Origin: Canna indica
Lineage: Eukaryota; Streptophyta; Magnoliopsida; Zingiberales; Cannaceae
Assembly: GCA_034359265.1 (NCBI GenBank)
Contig: CP136890.1
Coordinates: 65,597,501-65,661,500 of the forward strand
Length of the DNA: 64,000 nt
Direction: 5' to 3'
Position 1 is the stretch's first letter. Every line of letters starts with the position of its first letter. Below are positions 10,290 through 21,290 of the stretch, one piece after another. The position numbers and the translations under genes are program-made. The notes beneath the pieces were generated by a model. The model saw nothing but the letters and a program-made list of their open reading frames with translations, was not told where the DNA came from and ran no database searches.

Positions 10290-11499
10290 TTCTTACCCAG
10301 ATTTGCTTAACCTTTCTCTTTTGGCCATCAACATGATTTTTTCCCTTTCTCTTTTGGCCATCAACACGATTCTTTCTTCTTAATTTGTTTGAAAGTTTGA
10401 AGCAATTAGCTATAATGTGTCATCTGCACCTACAATAGTGGCATATGGTCACCCTATTTCCTTTTCTTGTAACAGGCTTTTGTTGTCTTGAAGAGCCTCT
10501 ATGAAAGTTTCTCAGTTGAGAAGGCAATTGAGACTGGGGTTTTAACTGCCATGAACCAGTATATCCTAGTTCCTTATGATTTGAAGGATTTTTTCCTGCA
10601 CTCAGAATTTTGTTAAGAATACATGTAGAATTCATCATTCTAACTTCCTTCTTTATCTTTTCTAATTCTGAAATCAACTTAGACTCTTTGTCTTCTTTTT
10701 GAACAATCTGTTTCTATAGGGTTTGAACTTTCTCCTTAAGAGTCTTTTTTTCTTCAATCAAAAGCTTGTTCTGATCGCCGAGAGTCTTGTTATGTTTTGC
10801 CACTTCAACCAATTTGTCAAACATCTCTTGATATGCATCCTCAAGACTATCTGCATATTGAACTTTGCAGTGATCACTATCTGCATCAACGATATCGACA
10901 GTCTTAATTGTGTCCTTTGTGCAAGCTATGAAAGCTCTAAAGTTTCCTTGTTCATGTTATTCTGAGTTTGTTTCTTCATTATCGTCACTCCAAGTAGCAG
11001 TGAATGAGTTCTTGACCTTTCTTTGAAGATTTGGACATTCTGATCTCATGTGTCCAATCCTTCACATTCAAAGCATTGGATGCCTTTGAACTTCTATTTG
11101 GCATCAATTTTATCTAGACACTGGATTTTTTTTATTTTCTCCAGCAAAGAAATTTGATCTTGAACTAACCGACTTAAGTAGTTGAGACTACTGTTGAGAC
11201 TGCGGGCTGGACTGAGAGTTCTGGTTTACTCTATTCTTAGCTCTTAGAATTCTCTTGAAATTTTTTGTTATAAGAGCTAGTAAAACATCCATCTCCTATT
11301 CAGAATAATCTTCTGACTAGATCTCATCCTCAATAGCTTTGAAAGCAAGATTCTTCTTCTTTTCTATTTGAGAATATTTTTCAGATAATTCTAACTCTAA
11401 GTTTCAAGTTTTCCCATCAGAGTGTCAAGAGTAATAGTAGATGGGCCATGAACTTCACTTATGGCAACTATTGAACTTGGTAGACATGGATCTCAGGAC
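10290..11499 (-). pseudogene. Sirevirus C1 gag, C-terminal part
   Basis: This continues the gag interrupted by element A. On the minus strand are a first CCHC-type zinc knuckle (about 11080-11040), an acidic segment (about 11000-10900), a Lys/Glu-rich coiled-coil stretch (about 10750-10620) and a second knuckle whose ICHYCRCR half is readable (about 10440-10420), followed by a basic tail. The same parts in the same order are seen in copy C2 (43560-44337). Several stops and small indels break the frame. Gag would package the element RNA. Confidence 0.7.
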
Positions 11500-11844
11500 T
11501 TTCCTGTTGGCTTTAGGTTTTTAACTTTGGTCTTAATCTCGGTTTTGATGATAACAAACATGGAACTAATGATTTAATTAAGAAAATATTTCAGGTTCCA
11601 TATCGATTAGCACTCGATGTCCTCGATTGAAAATATCGGAAGAAATCACAAAGTTAGAAGGACATTGGTCAACGCGTTCGGGTTCGTCGTGGAAATTTCT
11701 CGAAGATCAACGTGTGCACCAAAGATGTCTTGGACAAGCCTAAAGAACAAATGGAAAGCTCTTCAAGATGACGCACGTTGAAGGCCGGAACTCGGAAATG
11801 AAGCGTGCAAGAAAAATGGTTGAAAAATTAATATCAGCCTATGT

Positions 11845-12215
11845 TCGGTCGACCGGTCGGTCGATCGAATAGTGTTAGAAAAATGGCAGTAGCCTTGTCG
11901 ATCGACCGAATGTTGCCAAAAAATGGCTGTAGCCAATCGGCCGACCCGTCGGTCGACCGAAGATGGTGTAAAAATTGGCTAAGGCTACTTCGGTCGATCG
12001 ATTGATCGACCGATTGAAGCCAAAAATGGGCAGAGGACGCATCGGTTGATCGATCGATCGACCGGACTGCGGATCGCTAAAGCTGTAACTTGCGTCGGTC
12101 GATTGGATTGTGGTAATGCAGGAATTGCATTTGGCGGTCAACCCGTCGGTCGACCGCAAAGAGAGAATAGGCAGCGTTCGCTCGAGCGATCGATCGGTCG
12201 ATTGACCGGCCAATC
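11845..12215 (+). repeat. U3 palindrome array, A 5' LTR
   Basis: Repeated variants of GGTCGACC-GATC-GGTCGACC, usually as pairs of 8-10 bp palindromes, with unique spacers such as AATGTTGCCAAAAAATGG between pairs. The same array with different point changes recurs in A's 3' LTR at about 25070-25470. Confidence 0.8.
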
Positions 12216-12229
12216 AACCGAGCGGTTGT

Positions 12230-12251
12230 AACGGATAGTTTTCTACCCGTT
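12230..12251 (+). promoter_or_regulatory. Conserved U3 hairpin, A 5' LTR
   Basis: AACGGATAG, loop TTTT, CTACCCGTT: an inverted repeat with one mismatch lying 23 bases upstream of the TATA box. The same hairpin occurs in both LTRs of B, in A's 3' LTR, in G1 and, with a different stem, in F (45813-45836). Confidence 0.7.
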
Positions 12252-12953
12252 GAGCTGCCGTTTCTTCGAGAGGTTATAAATATACCTCATCTAACTTTCT
12301 CTCCCACCCTTACAGATTTAATTGAGCATTCAAAGGTGATTTTTAAGCCTTCCAAAAGATTAATTGCTTGCGCTCGGTTCTTCTAGCAACAAATTTTTCA
12401 AGCGCCTGCTTCCCTCAACTCTGCTACAACTCAAGTCTATCTTCTGACAAGTTGAAGGAGTGAAGGCTTGGGAAAAGAGCTTTGGTTCCTCTCTCTTTTC
12501 TTAAGCTCTTTTGCATTGTATTTAAAGTTTTATTTTAGACATGGTTTTCATTTGTAATAGCTTGCTAGGTGTGCTAGAGAAACACTTACGGTTAGGCTTT
12601 GTAGATTTGTGTTTCGCCTAGGTGAATAGGTTTGAGGAGTTCTCAAAGAGGTGAGAATTGTGCCCTCAGTTGTATTCAAAGGGAAACATAAGTTCTATAA
12701 AGTAGTTGGTTAGAAATTCTTAGTGTGGAGCCAAGGTAGTGGAGTAGGCAGTTGGCCGAACTGCTATAAATTCGTGTGTTTGCATTGATTAATTAATTGT
12801 ATTAATTGCTTTATTATTTATCGCTTCCGCATCTAATCATACAATTGTAAATTGTCTAAGTAGCTTAAGAAAATGATTAAAATCGGATTTAGGCAAATTG
12901 AATTAGTAAACACACTATTCACCCCCCCTCTAGTGTAGGCCATTTAGCCAACA

Positions 12954-12970
12954 ATTGGTATCAGAGCGGG
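12954..12970 (+). other. Primer-binding site of element A
   Basis: ATTGGTATCAGAGCGGG follows directly after the LTR terminal CA. It contains TGGTATCAGAGC, complementary to the 3' end of initiator methionine tRNA, the usual Ty1/copia minus-strand primer. Confidence 0.9.
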
Positions 12971-13021
12971 TCGTGGATTGAGATTTCACCATCTCGTCTA
13001 CATCTTGCCTCGATCCGAAAA

Positions 13022-13757
13022 ATGGCTCTAGAGAGTATAACATTTGCACTACCTAGGTTTGATGAGAAAATTTTTGGTATTTGGTAAAGTAGGATGTATA
13101 CTTTTCTCAAAACACAAAGTTTAGATTTATTGTGCATGCTAAAGAACGAATATGATGAGCCCACCATTGACATTAATGATTGGACTCAAGACCAAATTAG
13201 ATTGTTTGAATTGAATGCTAAGACAACACACTTTCTATATTGTTCATTCTCAAATGATATACTTGAAAAAGTTATGCATTGTTCATCCTCATTCGATATT
13301 TGAGCTTGTTTAAACATGCTTTACGATTAATGCAGAAACTGAGGAGCTTAGTACTTTCAATGAAGGAGGTGATGACAATTGTCATACCTCTAGTCCTAAT
13401 GAAAAGTTTTTGATGCCCAAAGCTCATCTAGTCAAAGGAACACATACTCCATCTTTTAGAAATCCTAGGAAGAAAAATATTCCATCTAAGAATGCTAATG
13501 TTCATCATGTCTCTCATGCCAGACATTCTAACATTAGACCTTATGATCATAAGAGTGTTAAAAAGAAAGAATTCCATGGTCATTGCTTTTGTTGTGGCAT
13601 GTATGGGCATGCAATTTATGATTGTGCTTTTAAAGTAAACTCTAGTGTTGTTAAGACACTTTGGGTACCTAAGCCTACTAACCCCCAAGGATCCAAAGCC
13701 ATTTGGGTACCAAAAATTTCATGCTCTATTGTAGGGGGAGCTAACACACAAGGGTGA
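13022..13757 (+). pseudogene. Gag-like gene of element A, decayed
   Basis: Starts at the ATG 13022-13024 (MALES..., the same start as B's gene at 18482). The N-terminal block matches B's gag: PRFDE...FGIW, then RMYTFLKTQ, then FELNAKTTHFLY. Stops occur at 13085 and 13301, and a frame change follows. The coiled-coil segment present in B (about 18870-19540) has been deleted. Positions 13580-13757 keep a zinc knuckle (CFCCGMYGHAIYDC, pattern CX2CX4HX4C) followed by two V-P-K motifs (LWVPK, IWVPK) shared with Sirevirus gag. It would have packaged element RNA; it is not functional now. Confidence 0.75.
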
Positions 13758-16440
13758 GATAAAGTTGGTTGATTGAAGTTGCTTGGGGATTCAAAGATCG
13801 TACAATTTCAAAGTTGCAATTTCAAGTCATCATGATGCCATAGGTATGGAAATTGGCATCAAACAGTTTGGTTTCATCTCCTATACCTACTTGTTTTAAT
13901 TAGAGTTAGAGTTTTGATACATGCTTAATATTAGTAGATTTTTTGCTCATGATATGCTTTCAAAAATATTTTTGATTTTTGATTTCCGATCTCCTCGAAG
14001 ACCTATGTAGCCTGTAATAGGCTCATGCGACCTTGCGGTTCTAAATCGTAGGCTCATTGTGGTCTTACGGTTTTCAACCAATAGGAAGGGTTGGAGATCA
14101 TATTTTCATATTTATTATCTTTGTGATCTCTTAAAATTCGTTTTGGTATGACTTGATTTTATTTAAAACGAATTTTAAACTATTTAGCAAAGTGGACTTT
14201 GAAAATGATATTTGAATCTCTCTTTGCTATTTGGTTTGGTTAGCTTGCTAAGTAGCCTTTAGTTTCATTAAATCTACTAATGAAGTATACTTGCAAGTTG
14301 AGAATATTAATGGAAGACTATGCTATCATGAAGAAAATTGAAAAGTAAATGACAAGTTTGGAAAAATTCTATTGAAAGAGGTATGAGTTTGATTTTACAA
14401 AAAAATTAGTACAATACTTGAATCCTTGTGCTACAATGATGTCTCTATACTCATGATTGATTTTGCATGATAAATGTTTAAATTTTCATGAGTAGGAAAA
14501 ATCATGATAACTAGGCAATTTCATGATATTAATATTGAATGAAATTGGACTAGCTAGTTTGAAAATTCTTATTAGAGACCTCATTTTAAGTAAACACCAA
14601 ATGAACATGTTTAGATACACACATGATATGATTCTATGTGTTTAATCTTGAAAATTCATGTGAACATGAAAAATGTGATAACTAGATCACATTAGAGGAC
14701 TTAAGCTTGAGAAGTTTGACCCAAGTCAACAAATCGACTTGGATACTTCATTTTAAGTCCAAACTTCATAAATATATTTAGGAGTAGGTATGACATGTTT
14801 CCATACATTTAGAATGAAAAATTCATATGGATATGGATAAAATGACATAGAGGTGGTTCCATGAAAACCTCTTTTGAACCAAGTTGACCTAAGTCAACAA
14901 ATTGACTTAAATATCTCATTTTCAATACATATTTGGGGAACATGTTTAGATTTACTCATGTTAGGTTTCCATAGGTTTAAGTTCAAAAAATCATGAGTAA
15001 ATGATAAGATTGAAACTTAGCAAGTTTCATAATAACTAGCTTAGTTTTGAATGAAACCATGCTAGGTTGATATCTTGACTTAAGGACATAATTTTCATTT
15101 CAAACTTGACATACACTCTTTACATGATCATTTTACGGTGTCATAAAAGTTTGAATGAAAATTGAACATGTTTTAAGAATAACTGAAAATTAAGAAAATA
15201 TCATTTCACCTAACAATTGATATGCATTTTCAGTTATTTCTAAGGAAATATAGAAAAATCCTTTTTAGATGATTCTTGAAGCTGCACTTTCATTGAAAAA
15301 TCTAGTATGTTGTGTAAAATTTTGGAAAAGTTTCATTAAGAATCTGATTTATAAAGGAATTTTGAAGTTGGATTTCAAAAACACAAAGTATCATCATTTT
15401 TGAAATATCAATCTTTTCGATACTTTGATCTTTCTTCAAAAACTTCGAATGAAACTTTGGGCATGCTATTTTGATTTCATTTCTAATATCGTTCCCTTTA
15501 TTCTTTGAGCAAAATTATTTCTAAAAATTATTTTGATAATTTGAGCGATATCTTAAAAAATTAGCTTTTAGTAAAATTCGAGATCGATTGAAAAATGGAC
15601 TTTGCAAATTCATTTTGAGTTCAAACTTGACACATGCATTTCAAACGACCACTCAACGATATCTAGAAAGTTTGAATAAAAAATGATAACTTTCAAAAAA
15701 TACCCAAAATTTACGAAAATGCCCCTAGATTTTCAAGAATTTTATGAATTTATAGGAAACTGATTTTTGACTGATTCTTGAACCTCTAGATTCCTTGTAA
15801 AATCTAATTTGTCATGTTAAAATTTCAAAAAATTTCATCCAACAATTGATATCAAATTTTTTTGTCGAAAATATAATTTTGTATGGATTTAAAAGTTTGA
15901 TTTTTGAAAACTTGAAGTATAATTTGACCTAAGTCAACAAAGTGACTTAGAAATTTCATTTTAAGCCCAAACTTGATTCATATACTTGGATGCACTCATG
16001 TTTAATGTCTAGATGCCTAAGTTTGAGAAAACATGAGTAGATAGCAAAATTTGATACTTAGCATTTTTATGTTTCCATGCTTAATTCAAATGAAACCGTG
16101 CTAAGTTAAAAGTTTGATTAACTGACATTAGTTTCACTTTAAACTTGATATACATGATTTAAATAACCATATCTTGGTATTTTAAAAGTTTGAATGAAAT
16201 CTAAAAATGTCATGAAATAAATATGAATACATACATACTTGAGAATATACATGATTTAATTTTGAATTCAGAGTTTGTTTTGAACATATCATGTATGATT
16301 TTGTTTCATATCAAATATTTGTTTTTCATCCCTTTGGTTGAGATTGTCATGTTTCATGAAAAATAACTTTAGAGTCTCAACTTCATGAAAAAAAATTTGT
16401 TTCTCATCCCTTTTTGATTAACCATTCTTGCCCTTTTTGA
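13758..16440 (+). other. AT-rich non-coding interior of element A
   Basis: No open frame of note and no pol or env similarity could be read in any frame. The region is rich in imperfect repeats of phrases such as ACCTAAGTCAACAAATTGACTTA and CTCATGTT...GAAAAATCATGAGTA (about 14700-16060), suggesting internal duplication. A similar region lies in B at 19877-21290, so it is an inherited part of the family and not a local accident. Confidence 0.6.
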
Positions 16441-16655
16441 TTGATGTCAAAAGGGGTAGAAAATTATAGGTAAAGGGGGAGAAAATTATAGGCAAAGGGG
16501 AGGAAAATATAGGAAGACTATGCATATAAATAGGGGGAGTTTATTTTCATAGATATGCATATTTGATAGGGGGAGAAATCCCTTAGTTGATATCCTCTAT
16601 GCATTAATAAATATATTTTCTTAAGGATGTTTGTCATCATCAAAAAGGGGGAGAT
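16441..16655 (+). promoter_or_regulatory. Multiple polypurine tracts of element A
   Basis: At least five purine runs precede the 3' LTR: AAAGGGGTAG (about 16450), AAAGGGGGAGAAAA (about 16472), AAAGGGGAGGAAAA (about 16494), TAGGGGGAG (about 16532 and 16568) and AAAAAGGGGGAGA (16642-16654) directly against the LTR start. The last is the plus-strand primer by position. Several polypurine tracts before the 3' LTR are a reported feature of Sireviruses. Confidence 0.75.
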
Positions 16656-16932
16656 TGTTGGCTTTAGGTTTTCAACCTTGGTCTTAATCTCGGTTTTGAT
16701 GATAACAAACATGAAACTAATGATTTAATTAAGAAAATCTTTCAGGTTCCACATCGATTAGCACTCGATGTCCTTGATTGAAAATATCGAAAGAAATCAT
16801 AAAGTCGGAAGGACATTGGTCAACGCGTTTGGGTTCGTCGCGGAAATTTCTCGAAGATCGATGTGTGCACCAAATACGTCTTGGACAAGCCTAAAGAGCA
16901 CATGGAAAGTGCTTCAAGATGACGCACGTTGA
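16656..16932 (+). repeat. Element A 3' LTR, first part
   Basis: Starts TGTTGGCTTTAGG at 16656 and follows the 5' LTR closely to GCACGTTGA, where element B is inserted. The remainder resumes at about 25009. Confidence 0.85.
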
Positions 16933-18413
16933 AGTTAGCTGAAGGGCTCTTCCTTCATGCTTTATTTTCCTCATGATTATTTTGATGATAACAAACCCTT
17001 TTAACAAGTGTTTAAGTATGAAAATTGTAGGATTGATGAAAGATTTGTCAAGTCTATCGCATCTCGATCAATACTCAAAACAGGTTAAAGAGTGCATCAA
17101 AAATATGTTGGGAAGCATGGAGAATCCTTCAAAGATGTAGCACGTTGAAGAACGAAGCCGAAAATCGAGCGCGAAATGAAAAATCTAAGCTAGAAGATTT
17201 CTAGCTCTGTGTCGGTCGACCGATCAGTCGACCGAATGGTGTTTTAGCAGTGGCAGCAGCCATGTCGGTCGACTGATCGGTCGATCGAATGTTGCCAAAA
17301 TGTGGCCGAAAGAAGCGGTCGACCAATCGGTCGACCGACCTACTAAGCCCTGCGATACAAGATTGCGTCGGTCGACCGAATGGGGAAAGAAATTGGCCGA
17401 GGCTGCCGGTCGACCAATCGATCGACCAATCGATCGACCAACCCGCATATAAGCCAGGGACTTAAACACGTCGATCGACCGAGGGGTCGATCGAAGATCA
17501 CGGATTCGCGATTTGCGTCTGGGCGGTCGACCGACCACAGGGAAATTTATAGCGGTCGAATGATCGGTCGACCGATGCTTCGATTGGTGCTTTGATCGGC
17601 GGTCTGTAACAGATAGTTTTCTATTCGTTGAACAACTGTTTATTTGCGATGGTATAAATACACCCTTTGATACTTCATTTAAGCTTCTTCCTTCATCTTA
17701 CAGAATTTATTAAGTTTTTAAGAAGGAATTTAAAGCCTTCCAAGCGATCAATCACGCACGCTCTACTTCTCCAGCGAGTTCCACTTCAAGCGCAAGTTCT
17801 TCCTCAACTCGAGAATTAAATCGAGCAGTTCGTCTTGACGAGTTGGAGGCACTGAAGGCTTGAGAAGAGCACTAATGCTTGGTTTATTCTTTAGCTCTTT
17901 TTAATTGTAATTTTAATTGTTATTTAAACTAATTTTGGATTTGTGTCTGTGTAAAGACCTAGGGTGTTAGGTCTTGTTGATTGGAAGTGGTATCCTTGGC
18001 GTAGGAGTAAAGCCACTTGTCTAAACTTAGTTGTTACTAGGATTAATTCTAGTTGTCCCTTAGGTTAAGGTGGGAAAGTGCTCTTGGTAGGAAGGCGGAA
18101 TACTTCCGGGTATGGAAGTGCCTTCGGTTGGAGAGCGAGTCTTTCCGGTGAAAAGTCCTTGTTGTAAGGGAAACTAAATAATCTAGCAAAACTTAGTTTG
18201 GAAATCCTAAGCGGGGTGCTTAGGTAGTGGAGTAGGCATTGGGGCCAAACCACTATAAATCTTGTGTTTGCGTTGTTGATTTCTTGTTTGCTTTTAATTG
18301 CTATATCTTCGTTCCGCATCGAATTGCAAATTGCCTAATCGAGTTAAGTAAACGGTTAAATTGAATTTAGGCGAATCAATTTAGTAAACATACTATTCAC
18401 CATTTCTCCAACA
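16933..18413 (+). repeat. Element B 5' LTR
   Basis: About 1.48 kb ending CTCCAACA. It contains a palindrome array (17213-17585), the hairpin (17608-17629, two mismatches), a TATA box at 17653-17660, and the AGTGGAGTAGGCA motif shared by the group. Near the end it lacks about 19 bases (the CCCCCTCTAGTGTCGCC block) that the 3' LTR retains, so the two LTRs have diverged by a deletion as well as substitutions. Confidence 0.85.
17213..17585 (+). repeat. U3 palindrome array, B 5' LTR
   Basis: Roughly a dozen variants of GGTCGACC / GATCGACC in pairs, including a run of three at 17405-17440. The spacer wording (for example GTTGCCAAAATGTGGCC) is shared with the 3' LTR copy at 23775-24175. Confidence 0.8.
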
Positions 18414-18430
18414 TTTTGTATCAGAGCGGG
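18414..18430 (+). other. Primer-binding site of element B
   Basis: TTTTGTATCAGAGCGGG follows the LTR end. It is the initiator-Met tRNA site with one base changed (TGTATCAGAGC for TGGTATCAGAGC). Confidence 0.8.
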
Positions 18431-18481
18431 TTCGTAGCTTGAGATTTCACCATCTCTTCTACACCTTGTCTCAATCTCGAA

Positions 18482-19876
18482 ATGGCTCTAGAGTCGGTAG
18501 CATCTGCACCTCCTAGGTTCGATGCCTCAAACTTTGGTCTATGGAAATCTAGGATGTACACCTTTCTAAAGACTCATGGTTTAGGTGTATTTAACATGGT
18601 AAAAATCAAATATATTGAACCTAAGGAAAACATGGATGCATGGACAAAAGAACAAATTAATATGTTTGAATTAAACGCTAAGGCAACAAATTGCATATAT
18701 TTTTCTTGTGAAAATAATATCTTTGAAAAGATCTTGCATTGTACTTCGGCATATGATATTTGGGCTACTTTGAATATGCTATATGATTATGCTAAAACCG
18801 AGGAGTTAGAAACCTTTAATGAGGATAGTGATGACAATTGTCATCCTTCCAATGCTAACATGGTTTTTGAAGCCCAAAGTGTCTCCAGTCATAGGAGCAC
18901 TAAAAGCCGAAAGAGAAAGGTGATCTGCCATGTGTGCCATTAGAAAGGGCGTGTAAGGAAGAATTGCCCTACCATGAAGAACAAGGCAAAGAGGAGGTCA
19001 AATGCTTCAACATCATCCTACTCAAGTGAAGCATCCTCCCTTCATGACTATGAAACCATCTCAAAAGAATGCCTCGTGAATGATGACAATTAGGTACACT
19101 CCACCTCTTCTAGTCATGTTAATAACAATAATAGTATTAACTCATCTAGCTCTCATGATTTTGATGAATTGATGGATGAGTATAAAATCATGTATGCCTT
19201 TCTTGTTAAGAAAGATAAAGAAAACAAAAATTTGAAGAGAGAAAACTCAAATCTTAGCTCTCAATTACATGATGCAAAATTAGAAAATGAGAAGCTAAGA
19301 ATTAGTGTCAACAACCCATGCCATGATACTTTATGTATTGACACTAAGGAATTGAAAAATAAAAATGACATATTGAAGAATGAAAATAGCATGTTGAAAA
19401 CTCAATTGCATGCTATTCATAAATCAATGAATGATTTAAAAAATGAGGTTGTTTTTCTAAATAAGAAAGTCAATAATCTATCTAGAAATTCATCTTCTAA
19501 GAATTCTAGAAATACAAATGTTTCTTTCAAGAATGCTTATGCTCATCATGCTTCTCATATCAAACATTCTATCATTAAACTCCATGCTTAAAAGAAAAAT
19601 GTATCTTTTAAGAATGCTCATGCTCATCCTAGTTCAAATGACAAGCATTCTAAGAATAAATCTCTTATCCATAACAAAAAGAAAAATAAATTTAATGGAC
19701 ATTGCTATTGTTGTGGTGTATTTGAGCATGCTATATATGATTGCGCATTCAAAATGAACCCAAGTATTGTGAAGACACTTTGGGTACCTAAGCCCACTAA
19801 CCCCCTAGGACCCAAAGCCATTTGGGTACCAAAACTTTCATCTTCTAATATAGGGGGAGCTACCACACATGGTTGA
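18482..19876 (+). pseudogene. Gag-like gene of element B
   Basis: A single frame of about 465 codons from ATG 18482 to TGA 19874-19876, interrupted by three stops (TAG 18941-18943, TAG 19091-19093, TAA 19589-19591) but no frameshift. Residues 1-120: Sirevirus-like gag N-terminus (PPRFDASNFGLWKSRM, then FELNAKATNCIYF, then SAYDIW). About 140-160: basic linker and a first knuckle (CHVCH, stop, KGRVRKNC; the Gly-His is now Gly-Arg). About 225-355: Lys/Glu/Asn-rich coiled coil. About 400-415: intact second knuckle CYCCGVFEHAIYDC. About 425-450: LWVPK and IWVPK. It would form the particle; three stops make it inactive unless suppressed. Confidence 0.8.
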
Positions 19877-21290
19877 AGAATTGATGATGAGTTGAAGTTG
19901 ACCAAAGAGTTCAATGAAAGATCCTTACATGGTTGCAACTTCAAGATTCTCACCTAGATGCCTATGGAAAAGAAAGTTGGCACCTAAAAGATTTGGTATC
20001 ATCTCCTAACTTTAATTGATCCATTAATAGTTGGAGTTTATGATACTTGCTTAAATTAATTATTTTCCCCGCTCTTAACAAATTTCAAAAACATTTTTGA
20101 TTTTGATTTTCTGGTCTCCTCGGAGACCCCAGTGGCCTGTAATGGGCATAAGCAATCTTGCGGTATTAAATCGTAGGCTCTTTGTAGCCTTTCGGTTTTC
20201 AACCAAAAGGAAGGGTTGGAGATCATGTTTTCATCAATATTATATTTATGATCTCTTGAAAATTCATTTTGGATTCATGACAATATATTTTGAAATGAAT
20301 TTCAAACTATTTAGCAAAGTAAATCTTGAGATCGATACTTGGCTTTCTCTTTGCTATCTAGTATGATAACTTGTTAGTAGTTACATTTCAATTATGTTAC
20401 TAATGAATATTGCTTGCAAGCTATCAAAAATGTGATAGAAGGCTAGTAGAGTCAAATTGAAAATGAGATGAAAAAAATTGGAAAATTCTCAAGGGTAAGG
20501 TATGAGTTCAATTTTGCAAAAATATTTGTGAAATTGATTATTCATGATTAATGAAGTCTCTATGCTCGTGATTGGTTTTGCTTGATAAATATATGAAAAT
20601 TCATGAGTAAGTAAATGTTTGATAACTTAGACAATCTCATATCTTGATTGGATAAAAATTGCTCTAGGTTAGAATTTTCATTAGAGACCTCATTTTCTTT
20701 GGTTGAAAAACATGTTTTGAATACACACATCATATGAGTCTAGGTTGCTACACTTTGTATCATATGAACACTCAAAACTAGATTAGTTCATAAGACTCAA
20801 AATTGGAAACAATTTACCTAAGTCAACATCTTGACTTAGAAATCTCCTTTTGAGTTTAAATTTTCACAAACATGTTTAAATCCACTCATGTTAAATATCC
20901 AAGTGTCTAAGTTAGAGAAAACATGAGCAGATAGCCAAATTTGATTATTAGCACTTTCGTGGCTTCAAGCTTATTTTGATTAAAATTGTGCTAAGCTCAT
21001 AACATGACTAATTAATTTAAATTTCACTTCAAATTTGATAAAACAAGTGTTAAATGATCATATCTTGATATCTAGAAGATTTGAGCAAAATCAGAAATCG
21101 GCGGTTAAATAACACATATTTACAAAAATGCCACTGAGATCTTGTAGGATTTTTAGAAAATTGTAGAGATATCCTTTTTGAGTGATTCTTGATTTTTTGG
21201 AATCCTCATAGGGTCTAATTTATGTAGAAAAAGTTTCACAAAATTCGGATGATCACACCCTCTCGAATTTTTTTTTTCTTCTTAAGGAAT
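19877..21290 (+). other. AT-rich non-coding interior of element B
   Basis: This is where pol would be expected. No PR, integrase, RT or RNase H motif can be read in any frame. Positions 20090-20260 match A's 13980-14150 (TCTCCTCGGAGACC ... GAAGGGTTGGAGATCATG), and repeated AAGTCAAC...TTGACTTA phrases occur, as in A. Confidence 0.65.

Larger units (their letters stand above)
11505..12953 (+). repeat. Element A 5' LTR
   Basis: Starts TGTTGGCTTTAGG and ends TTAGCCAACA. In order it carries a GATGATAACAAACATG motif (about 11556-11571), a palindrome array (11845-12215), a hairpin (12230-12251), a TATA box TATAAATA at 12275-12282 between GAGGT and ACCTC arms, a T-rich stretch around 12480-12540, and the terminal CACACTATTCACCCC motif. 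The pair with the 3' LTR (16656-16932 plus 25009-26215) is recognisably the same sequence with scattered substitutions and small indels. Confidence 0.9.

Noticed and set aside
12954..12970. GGTATCAGAGC as part of a tRNA gene (also at 18414, 26781, 42725, 60725 and 63931)
   Set aside because: Only the 12-17 bases complementary to the 3' end of initiator tRNA are present, directly after LTR ends. No tRNA body follows; these are primer-binding sites.
17213..17585. Regularly spaced repeats resembling a CRISPR array
   Set aside because: Repeats are palindromic variants with unequal spacers, and spacers are shared between LTR copies. The context is a plant LTR retrotransposon.
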